NCBI GenBank assembly: GCA_964575605.1
Contig: CAZNRN010000008.1
Location: 1-64,000, forward strand
Direction of reading: 5' to 3'
DNA: 64,000 bases
Origin: JAPWJZ01 sp964575605
GTDB taxonomy: Bacteria; Pseudomonadota; Alphaproteobacteria; Micavibrionales; UBA2020
Made by a program: the position numbers and the translations under genes. Under the pieces are notes generated by a model. The model saw only the letters and a program-made list of their open reading frames with translations. It was not told the origin of the DNA and ran no database searches. Shown here in pieces: positions 51,760-60,200 of the stretch (position 1 is the first letter of the stretch; each line of letters begins with the position of its first letter).

Positions 51760-52995
51760 ATGCCGACGACACCTTCGCTGCCCGCCGAAGCCGCCAACGC
51801 CAACCCGCAACCCGCGCTCCAGCGCCTGGTCGGCGTCGTCAAGGAACTGTCGCTGGCCCGCGACCTCGACAGCATCATGAGCGTCGTGCGCATCGCCGCC
51901 CGCGAGATGACCGGCGCAGACGGCGCGACTTTCGTGCTGAAGGACGACGACAAATGTTTTTATGCCGAAGAAAACGCGATCAGCCCCCTGTGGAAGGGCC
52001 AGCGCTTCCCGCTTAAAAGCTGCATCAGCGGCTGGGCGATGCTGAACAAGCAGCCCGCGATCATCGAGGATATTTACAACGACCCGCGCGTACCGATCGA
52101 GGCCTATAAACCAACCTTCGTCAAAAGCCTCGCCATGGTGCCCATACGCAAGGAACAGCCGGTCGGCGCCATCGGCAATTACTGGGCCACGCGCCGCCAG
52201 CCGACGGAGGAAGAGATCGGCCTGCTGCAGGCGCTGGCCGACGTCACCTCGGTCGCCATCGAGAATGTCGGGCTTTACGCCGAGCTGCAGAAAAAAGTGA
52301 AATCGCTGGAGGACTCGAACGAGGAACTGGCGCGCTTCGCCTGGATCGCCTCGCACGACCTGAAATCGCCGCTGCATTCCATCGCCAACCTGACGACATG
52401 GATCGAGGAAGACGCGGGAGACACCCTGCCCCCGCAAAGCCGGACGCACCTCGGCCAGATGCGCCGCCGCGTCCAGCGCATGGAAAAACTGCTCGACGAC
52501 CTGCTGGAATATTCGAAAATCGAAAGCAAGCTGGGCGAATCCCCTATGCCGTTGCTGGACGGCGAGGAGCTGATGGCGCATGTGCGCGACTGCGTGAATA
52601 TCAGGGACGGCTTTACGCTCGAGGTGTCGCCCGCCTTCAAGGGCATGCGTCTGCCCGCGATGCCGCTGGAGCGGGTTTTCGCCAACCTGATCGACAACGC
52701 CATCAAGCACCATGACAAAACATTCGGCACCGTGCGCGTCACGGCGGAAGAAACGGAATCACATTACGTCTTTACCGTCGCCGACGACGGCCCCGGCATC
52801 CCGCCGCAGTTCCATGGCAAGGTGTTCGAGCTGTTCCAGACGCTGAAGCCGCGCGACAAGGTGGAGGGCAGCGGTATAGGCCTGACCATCGTCAGGAAAA
52901 TGCTGAACACCCACGGTTCCGATATCACCCTCATGTCGCAGGGGCGCGGCACGGCCTTCCGCTTCGCCTGGCCGAAACCGCTCCGCCTGACGTAA
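51760..52995 (+). CDS. GAF-domain sensor histidine kinase
   Basis: 411 residues, soluble. A GAF sensor covers about 15-170 (LDSIMSVVRIAAREMTGADG, FPLKSCISGWAMLNKQP). A short coiled coil follows, then HisKA with the phospho-acceptor His199 in WIASHDLKSPLHSI. The HATPase has the N-box FANLIDNAIKHH, G1 VADDGPGIP, F-box KVFELFQTLK and G2 GSGIGLTIVRKM. There are no PAS/PHY domains and no conserved bilin cysteine near the start, so the signal is not obviously light. It is paired with the upstream Rcp1-type receiver. It converges on the SPFH gene with 7 bases between stops and no terminator. Confidence 0.9.
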   Translation: MPTTPSLPAEAANANPQPALQRLVGVVKELSLARDLDSIMSVVRIAAREMTGADGATFVLKDDDKCFYAEENAISPLWKGQRFPLKSCISGWAMLNKQPAIIEDIYNDPRVPIEAYKPTFVKSLAMVPIRKEQPVGAIGNYWATRRQPTEEEIGLLQALADVTSVAIENVGLYAELQKKVKSLEDSNEELARFAWIASHDLKSPLHSIANLTTWIEEDAGDTLPPQSRTHLGQMRRRVQRMEKLLDDLLEYSKIESKLGESPMPLLDGEELMAHVRDCVNIRDGFTLEVSPAFKGMRLPAMPLERVFANLIDNAIKHHDKTFGTVRVTAEETESHYVFTVADDGPGIPPQFHGKVFELFQTLKPRDKVEGSGIGLTIVRKMLNTHGSDITLMSQGRGTAFRFAWPKPLRLT

Positions 52996-53002
52996 TTATC
53001 CC

Positions 53003-55060
53003 TTAAGCGCCGAACTTGCTCTTGGCGTCTTTGCCGCCGGCGTCCTGCTGGTTCAGCATTTTTGCGAGCAATACCTGCACAAGTCCGCCGCCCGAGCCGT
53101 CGGCGCCGGTGCCGTTGGCGGCGCCCGTAACCATGATGTCGGGCGTGATTTTGAGGCCCGCGACCGAGATCGATTTCATGATCTCGACCGAGGTCACGCC
53201 GGGTGCGGTAAGCGCGCTGGCCTGGTCGCGGTAGGCCTTGGCCTGCGCCTCGCCCTTCGCCTGGATGATCGAGGCTTCGGCATCACCGGTCTGTTTGATG
53301 CGCGTCGCTTCGGCCTCGGCCAGCATCCTCACCCGCGCCGCGTCGCCGCGTGCGCGTTCTTCGGTCTGTTTGGCTTCGTGCTGCGCGACCAAAATGCCGG
53401 CCTCGGCGGTGATGATCTTCACCTGCTGGTCGGCTTCGGTCTTGGTCTTTTCGAACTGGACGCGGCGCGTCTCGGCCTCTTTCTTGGCGTCGTACATCGA
53501 TTTTTCCTGCTCGGCCAGGTTCTTCTGCTGCGTCGTGCGCATCAGGGCCTCGGGCAGGTGGATGTTCGTCACCATCACCGAGACGATATCGACGCGGTAT
53601 TTGGTGAGGTCGTTGCGCACGGCCTCTTCGGCCATTTTCTGTTCTTCCGCGCGGTTCTGCTGGTAGGCGATGGCGGGGGAACGCGCGACCTGCGCCCTGA
53701 AGATACCGTCGATCTGCGGGTGCAGCACGTTTCCTTCCAGCTGCGAGACCGAGCCGATTTTCTGCACCACATAAGGCGCGTTTTCGGGCAGGATACGGTA
53801 CTGGCAGCGCACTTCCACCTTCATCGGGAAGCCGTCGTGCGAGACGACCTCGAAGGGATCGAAGCTTTCCGCGCCGTCGGACTGGTTGTCTTCCGCGCTC
53901 CATTCCACCGACCGCGTCACGGTCGGGATGATGATGACGGAATAGGCGAGCGGGTTGATGTTATAGGCGCCGGGCCCCAGCACTTCGCGCTGGATGCCGC
54001 GGAAACCTTTCGAGACCACGTGCCTTGTCTTGCCCTTGTCGTCGGAGGCGTCTTCACCCGCCACGGTCTTGTATTCCGACGGGTCCTTGCCGATGTTCGA
54101 GATCATCACGCCGACCTCGCCCTGTTTCACGATCGTCTGCTTGTGGCGGGAAACCGAAAACAGGTAAGGGTTGATGTAATACATACCGGGCGTCAGGATA
54201 TTTTCCTGGGGCCCTCGCTGGCCGCCGTTGTCGAGGAATTTCTGGCCGTTCTGGAAGTTTTCATGCTCGGCCGGGGTCTGCACGACGACTTCGTGCTCGT
54301 TCATGGGCAGGCCGTCCCTGGCCTCGACCACGCCGATTTCGTTCTCGCCCACCTGCACGGCGTCCTTGATCTCGACCTCGAAAATCTCGGTGTTGATGTT
54401 ATAGGTGCCGGGGCGCAGGAAGTCGATCTGCGGGCCCTTTTGCCCGCCGTTTTTCAGGAAGGCCTCGGCCTTCTGGAAGTTGTCATGGCCCGCGACGCTA
54501 TGGCCCAGCAGGCTGTTGAGCGGCGCGCCGTCGGCTGCCGTCACGACGCCGATCTTGCCCTCGGGGATGAAGGTTTTCTTGATCTTCGTCACCTTGAAGA
54601 GGAAGGGGTTGATCTTGAAAGTGCCGTTAGTCAGGAAGCGCAGCTGTTTGCCGCGGATGCCGCCGTTTTTAAGGAAGGCGCCGGGGTCCTGGAAGTTGTT
54701 GTGCGTGTTGCCGGCCGGGTCCTCGGCGAAAATGCGGCCCGCGGGCAGCGTCTGCCCGTCGGCGGCGTCGACGATGCCAAGCTCATCCGCGCCGATGACG
54801 AGGAACTGGGGCTTGTATTCGACGATCATGATCGGCCATGCGATAAAATGCAGGCCGGGCGCAAGGTAAGCGGCTTTGCGGCCGACCTCGCCCTCAAGGG
54901 CGAAGACGTGGCCCGCGGCAAGCTCCTTGCCGAAGAATCGCCGCTCCAGCACCGCGATCTGGTTGGAGCCGACGTTGACGAGGAACCGCGTCAGCAAAAA
55001 TATGCCGAGCGAAATGCCGATGACGATGTAGAAGAATTGCGCTGAAAGAATGTTTTCCAT
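53003..55060 (-). CDS. Repeat-bearing SPFH (flotillin-like) membrane protein
   Basis: 685 residues. One amino-terminal transmembrane helix (FFYIVIGISLGIFLLTRFLV) is followed by about five repeats of ~73 residues (roughly 29-88, 89-165, 166-238, 239-311, 312-386). The core of each is IGVV-x-A-x-DG, then HxNFQ, FLxNGGQ-x-GPQ, LxPGxYxINP and FxV; the first and last are degenerate. An SPFH/band 7 domain follows (~390-520), then a long Ala/Glu/Lys coiled coil (~520-620) and a Gly-rich tail. SPFH proteins build rings or cages on membranes. The repeats are not part of ordinary flotillins. A ribosome binding site GGAG precedes the ATG. Confidence 0.8.
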   Translation of the reverse strand: MENILSAQFFYIVIGISLGIFLLTRFLVNVGSNQIAVLERRFFGKELAAGHVFALEGEVGRKAAYLAPGLHFIAWPIMIVEYKPQFLVIGADELGIVDAADGQTLPAGRIFAEDPAGNTHNNFQDPGAFLKNGGIRGKQLRFLTNGTFKINPFLFKVTKIKKTFIPEGKIGVVTAADGAPLNSLLGHSVAGHDNFQKAEAFLKNGGQKGPQIDFLRPGTYNINTEIFEVEIKDAVQVGENEIGVVEARDGLPMNEHEVVVQTPAEHENFQNGQKFLDNGGQRGPQENILTPGMYYINPYLFSVSRHKQTIVKQGEVGVMISNIGKDPSEYKTVAGEDASDDKGKTRHVVSKGFRGIQREVLGPGAYNINPLAYSVIIIPTVTRSVEWSAEDNQSDGAESFDPFEVVSHDGFPMKVEVRCQYRILPENAPYVVQKIGSVSQLEGNVLHPQIDGIFRAQVARSPAIAYQQNRAEEQKMAEEAVRNDLTKYRVDIVSVMVTNIHLPEALMRTTQQKNLAEQEKSMYDAKKEAETRRVQFEKTKTEADQQVKIITAEAGILVAQHEAKQTEERARGDAARVRMLAEAEATRIKQTGDAEASIIQAKGEAQAKAYRDQASALTAPGVTSVEIMKSISVAGLKITPDIMVTGAANGTGADGSGGGLVQVLLAKMLNQQDAGGKDAKSKFGA

Positions 55061-55182
55061 TTGCCCTTAACTCCAGAAAAGCCTGCCCTGCTCCGGCATC
55101 ATGGACTTTAGACAAAAGACGTTAACAAAACCTTGTCTGCACATAACGCGCAAACAGGCGGCCGATTAAGGCAAAAGTCTTT

Positions 55183-56067
55183 TCACTGTTTCAGGATTTT
55201 CGCCAGTTTTTCACGCAGGGCGGGGGCAAGTTCGGGGCGCTGCAGGCCGTAGGCGACGCTGGCCTCGATGAAACCGGCGCACTGGCCGCAGTCGAATCGC
55301 TCGCCCTCGAACTGGAAGCCGTAGACCGGTTTGCTTTTCGCGAGGCGCGAGATGGCGTCGGTCAGCTGGATTTCTTTTTTGTCGATGCGCGTCGAACACA
55401 TGTTGTCGAGGATCGGGAAGATTTCAGGCTGCAGGATATAACGGCCGATGATGGCGGTGGTGGATGGCGCCTTGTCGCGCGGCGGTTTTTCGACCAGCGA
55501 TTTCACGCGCAGGTGGCCTTTTTCCGGGGTGCCATCGATAACGCCGTACAAACTCACCTGGTCCGGCGCGACGTTTTGCGCGGCGATGAGGCTGGAGCCT
55601 TCTTCCGCTTCGGCGAATTCAACCATCTGCTTCAGCACGCCCTTGCCCTTGCACAGTATCGCATCATCGGGCAGCAGCACCGCGAAGGGGCGCGGGCCCA
55701 CGACGCCCTGCGCCACATACACGGCATGTCCCAAACCGAGCGGCTCGTCCTGATAGACGATTTTCACCGCGCTTTCGGGCAGCGAGCAGTCGCGCATCAG
55801 CTTCGCGAAGCCGCCCTTGCCGAGGCCTTCAAGATAGGCCTCAAGCTCCGGCATGCGGGAGAAATGTTTTTCGATGGCGGATTTGCGGTGCGAGGAGACG
55901 AAGACGAATTCCTCGAACCCGGCCTCCAGCGCTTCCTCGACCGCGTATTGCAGCAAGGGCTTGTCGACGAGCGGGAACAGCTCCTTCGGCACGGTCTTGG
56001 TCGCGGGCAGGAAGCGTGTTGCCAGCCCGGCCACAGGAAATACGATTTTTTTGATTTTCTCCGCCAT
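55183..56067 (-). CDS. galU: UTP-glucose-1-phosphate uridylyltransferase
   Basis: 294 residues. It makes UDP-glucose for envelope polysaccharides and trehalose. The nucleotide-binding start is VFPVAGLATRFLPATKTVPK. Other family marks are QYAVEEALEAGFEEFVFV, PFAVLLPDDAIL, LVEKPPRDKAPS and the sugar-binding FQFEGERFDCGQCAGFIEA. It is a single gene, divergent from the GH43-like gene. The intergenic region carries an inverted repeat (56077-56115) whose left arm overlaps a TATAAG in front of galU. Confidence 0.95.
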   Translation of the reverse strand: MAEKIKKIVFPVAGLATRFLPATKTVPKELFPLVDKPLLQYAVEEALEAGFEEFVFVSSHRKSAIEKHFSRMPELEAYLEGLGKGGFAKLMRDCSLPESAVKIVYQDEPLGLGHAVYVAQGVVGPRPFAVLLPDDAILCKGKGVLKQMVEFAEAEEGSSLIAAQNVAPDQVSLYGVIDGTPEKGHLRVKSLVEKPPRDKAPSTTAIIGRYILQPEIFPILDNMCSTRIDKKEIQLTDAISRLAKSKPVYGFQFEGERFDCGQCAGFIEASVAYGLQRPELAPALREKLAKILKQ

Positions 56068-56076
56068 GGTTATCCC

Positions 56077-56115
56077 TTATACCGCAGCATCCATGCCTTT
56101 GATAAGGCGGTATAA
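56077..56115. repeat. Inverted repeat between galU and the GH43-like gene
   Basis: TTATACCGC (56077-56085) and GCGGTATAA (56107-56115), perfect over 9 bases with a 21-base spacer. A second overlapping pairing is CCTTAT (56075-56080) with ATAAGG (56102-56107). On the minus strand the left arm contains a TATAAG that could be the galU -10 element. Confidence 0.45.
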
Positions 56116-56136
56116 ATTTTATTTTACATAGAATAC

Positions 56137-56165
56137 TTGATGTAGCCGGCTGTTACGGCTAAACA
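56137..56165 (+). promoter_or_regulatory. Possible promoter of the GH43-like gene
   Basis: TTGATG (56137-56142), 17-base spacer, TAAACA (56160-56165). The ATG at 56195 has AGAGG upstream. Confidence 0.4.
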
Positions 56166-56194
56166 AGACACTCCGGAAAATAGAAGAGGCCGCC

Positions 56195-57202
56195 ATGACA
56201 TCACACAAAGTCGTCATTTCCCGCACGTCAGAAGACACCGGTTATTTCGAGATCAAGGACCCCAGCGTCGTGAAGGCGCAGGACGGCTATTATATGTATT
56301 GCAGCCTCGGCACCTCGGTCACCCAGCAATGGGTCATCGGCCGTTTCAAGGCGGAGCACCCCGGCGGGCCGTGGCAGGAACTGCCGCATGCGAAACTGAC
56401 CGGCGTCGAGGGCGGCGAGGTTTGCGCGCCCGCGGTCGTGCTGGAGGAAAAAGACGGCAAGCCCGTCTGGAAGATGTATGTGCAGAACACCTGCTTCAGC
56501 GAAAACGGCATTATCGCGCTGGCTGAATCGGAAGACGGCGAGCATTTCACCGCGCTGCCGCCCGCCATGACCGCCGCCGACGTGCCCCGGGGCGATGTGC
56601 CCGTCGTGGGGCTTTACGATGTCGCGGTGTCTGATGTTGAAAAAGACGGCAGGGCTTATGAATGCATGGCTTTCTCCGCCTACCGCCGCGTGGGCTGCGG
56701 CGATGTTTATTTATCGTTCCGCGAAAAAGGTGCGGCCGCATGGGACGAACCTGTGCTGGCGCTGAAACAGGAAGATGTGCCCTTCCACAACCGCCCTTCC
56801 GCGCCCAATTTCGAATGGGGGCTGGAGGGCGCGAAGGTGGTGCAGCTGGCTGATGATGCCTTCCTGATGGTCGGCGTCGCCTTCCTCGACAAAAGCAACG
56901 ACGAACGCGGAACGCGCCAGCGTGTTTTTCTCGCCGCATCGAAAACGCCGGGCGGGCCCTATACCGCCATGAATACGCCGATAGAGCCGACAGCATATCC
57001 TGAAGGCAAAGGCGAGAACGGCCATCCTGACACCGTTGACATGGACGGCAAGCTTGGCCTGCTCTATCAGGAGCGCGCGGGCGAAGGCAAACCCTGGCAC
57101 CTGCGCTACACGGAAATGGACAAGGCGGAATTGCTGGCCGATGTACGCGCCGCGCTCGCGCCGAAAACCCATTACGTCAAAGCCGCCGCACCGAAGCCGT
57201 GA
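56195..57202 (+). CDS. GH43/GH130-like beta-propeller protein
   Basis: 335 residues without signal peptide. The layout is that of a five-bladed beta-propeller glycosidase: EIKDPSVVKAQDGYYMYCS in blade 1 with the Asp-Pro pair typical of GH43, then repeated blades with W-x-F/Y edges (KPVWKMYVQN, AYECMAFSAYRR, DAFLMVGVAFLD, KLGLLYQERAG). Catalytic residues cannot be fixed by eye. It may be a hydrolase or phosphorylase acting on an intracellular oligosaccharide, or a non-catalytic relative. It lies next to galU, divergently, with a possible shared operator. The downstream channel gene starts 90 bases later after a weak AT-rich hairpin (57221-57237). Confidence 0.5.
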   Translation: MTSHKVVISRTSEDTGYFEIKDPSVVKAQDGYYMYCSLGTSVTQQWVIGRFKAEHPGGPWQELPHAKLTGVEGGEVCAPAVVLEEKDGKPVWKMYVQNTCFSENGIIALAESEDGEHFTALPPAMTAADVPRGDVPVVGLYDVAVSDVEKDGRAYECMAFSAYRRVGCGDVYLSFREKGAAAWDEPVLALKQEDVPFHNRPSAPNFEWGLEGAKVVQLADDAFLMVGVAFLDKSNDERGTRQRVFLAASKTPGGPYTAMNTPIEPTAYPEGKGENGHPDTVDMDGKLGLLYQERAGEGKPWHLRYTEMDKAELLADVRAALAPKTHYVKAAAPKP

Positions 57203-57292
57203 TCCTTTAAAAACCGTTACCCAATTTTAATAATTGGTTTGCTAGAGTAATGGCTCAGCCCCCATTCCTGCGGGGCGCGGGAGCATCAGCAC

Positions 57293-60200
57293 ATGACCAC
57301 GATGGAAATCGACGAAAAGAAATCGCGCCTTGGCGGTTTTCCCATCAACTCTGTCCTTATCCTGGCCGCAGCCATGGGCGCGCTGTACAAATACCAGACA
57401 ATCCCCGCCGCGGTGCTGCTGACGCTGTCGGCCATGGTGGTTCTGCTGATTATCTTCGGCGAGCGTTTCAAGGCCGACCTCTGGCTTGAATCGCGCGGCA
57501 TCCCGGGGCGCGAAGCGATTTTGCCGCTTATCGCCATGGGCATCGCGATACATTTCGGCGCCGTGCACCTCGATACCATCCCGCGCGTCTTTTTTGAAAA
57601 AATCGACATCATCGTTTTCATTTTGTCGTTTGCGATTATCGCCGAAGGCATCGGGCGCTCGGGCTACTTCGCCTTTGCCGCCTATAAAATCGTGTACAAG
57701 TGCCAGGGCAATACCACGCGCCTGATTTTGTACCTCTTTATCCTGACCTCCATCCTCACGCTCTTCACCTCGAACGACATCGTCGTGCTGGTGCTCACCC
57801 CCATCATCATCTCCGTCTGCGTGCATGCGGGCATCCGCAACACCAGGCTGTTGCTGCTGGCGCAGTTTATGGCCGCGAATACGCTTTCCATGGGGCTCCT
57901 CATCGGCTCGCCCACCAACATCATCCTTGGCAAGGCGCTGCATATCGACTTTTTCAGCTACCTGGGGCTGATGCTTGTGCCTGCCATTATGTCGTGCATG
58001 CTCAGCATGATCGTCATCGACTGGATGAACCACCAGTCGAAACCCGGCACCGGCGGGTTGTTCGTCAAGCGCTGGTCCTATACCGACACCTACCGCGTGC
58101 CTGCCTTCGCCAAGTCGGCGCATTTTACCGACCAGATGCAGCGCTGGCTGGTGCTCTTCTTTGCCGCTGTGGCCTGGCTTGCCGTCGTCTCGGCGATGGA
58201 ATGGTCGCTGTTCTGCTCGGCCATCCCGACCGCGCTGATTTCGCTGTTCTATATCTACAAGGAAACCGTGCAGGAAAAAGGCAGTTCGGCCGCCGCGACG
58301 AAGGATATCGTTCACCTCATCCGCTTCCTGCCCTACAGCGTTTTCTTCTTCGCCATGTGCTTCTTCGTCTTCGCGGCAGAAATGGCGCAGCTGGATTACG
58401 TCGAAACCGTGCTGCTGCCCTTTATCAAGGAGCATTTCCTGCGCGATATCGTGCATGCATCGCTCAGCATGATTTTCCTCTCGGGCATACTGGTCAACAT
58501 GCTGAACGACCTGCCCGCCGCGGCGCTGCTGTCGGAAATGCTGCAGCAGATGGAAGTCACCGGCGGCGCGCTAGGCGAATACATGCGCATCGTCATCATC
58601 CAGGCCTTCCTCGTCGGCCTTAACATCGGCTGCTATGTGACGCCGATCGGCGCGCTGGCGGGCATCCTGTGGTTCGATATCCTTAAAAAAGAAGAACGCA
58701 GGCAAAGAAAATTAATGGAACAGCACGGCGGCGTCGCGCAACGCGAAATGCTGATTCCCAGCCGCATGGACATGGTGCGCTACGGCTTGATGCACTTCAC
58801 CTTTGTCGCGCTGGTGCTGGGTTACCTGCTGCCCTTCTTCATCCAGGTCATCGACCTGCTCATCAGCAGCCCCGAGCAGTCCAACAACAGCCCCCTGAAC
58901 GGCATGCTGACCATTAAAAAGTACCTGCCATATATCGGTTTTGGCCTTCTGGCTTTTACCTTTATCACCTTCCGCAACGTGCTGCGCCGCGGCCATGTCC
59001 TGCTGGGCCATATGCGCGAGGTTTTCGTGGTGATGACCAAGGTCACCATCTGGGCGATGAAGAACCGCGGGCTTTATTTTGCCGTCATGGCGGGCATCCT
59101 GCTGGCGGGCGCCAGCGGCCTGCTCTACTGGTCGGAGGCCGCGCATGACGCCATCTATGGTTCCGCCGGCGCAAAGCCGCTGTTCGACAGCATCTCGGGT
59201 TTTATCCTCTGGGTGATGGTCTTTACGGGTTCCGGCATGTCGGACGCCTTCAAGCCGCATTCGACGCTGGGCCTCGCGCTCACGTCGGTGCTGCCGCTGA
59301 TGGTGATCGGCGGTATCGTCATCATGGCGCGCCTCTCGACCGACAAGAGCGTGACCAAGCTCTCGAAACGCCTCGCCAACGGCGAAATCCCGAGCTACCG
59401 CATCGTCATCATCAACTACAACAACCGCTTCGAGAGCTTCGTGCGGAACGCGCTCTATACCTCCGATGCCTCGATCCTGCTGCTCTGCGACCATGCGCAG
59501 TATGACCAGGCGCTGTCGTTCGCGTCGGAAACCAACCAGACGCACCTGGGTTCCCACCGCCTCTATGCCGCGGTCAAGCACCCAGACCCCTACCACAACT
59601 TCCACGAATACCGCATCGAGCAGGCGGACGAGATTTACCTGCTGTCCGACATGACGACTCAGGGCGAGTACGAGAAACTGCGCTATGTCACCAAGCTCGA
59701 CGCGCTGCTCAATTCGACGCGCGTCACGGCGGTCGAGGGTGTCGACGCGGGCGTCGCAGGCGCGGGGCACGAGGACGCGACCGACAAGGATATCGACGAC
59801 CTGGCCGGCATGCCGCGCATCTTCATCGAAACGCCGTCCGAGCGTTTCCGTGAACTGCTGCAACGCTCGAGCAGCCCGCTGATGCTGCGCACCGCCATCC
59901 AGGCGACGTTTGACAGCGACGTGGGCGATTACCTGATGTCCGACATGGACCAGGGCCTGAGCCAGCTGAACGGCTATTACCACACCGGCCGCCCCTCGCG
60001 CCTGCCGCAGCTCTTCGCCGACGGCAAGAGCCCGCTGGAAAAATTCACGCTGCGCGATTTCGAGCTGGACGCAAAAGGCAAGGAGCTGTTCCGCAAGCAC
60101 TTCTCGGGCCTCGAGCCGCAGAAGGACGGCGGCGTGCCCGTGCAGCTGCGCGCGCTGAAGCAGTTTTCCATCGGCGTGCGGGCGAAGGTGGCCGACGGCA

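Noticed and set aside
57221..57237. Hairpin CCAATT/AATTGG after the GH43-like gene as a terminator
   Set aside because: Only six weak A/T-rich pairs and only three T residues follow; too weak to call.
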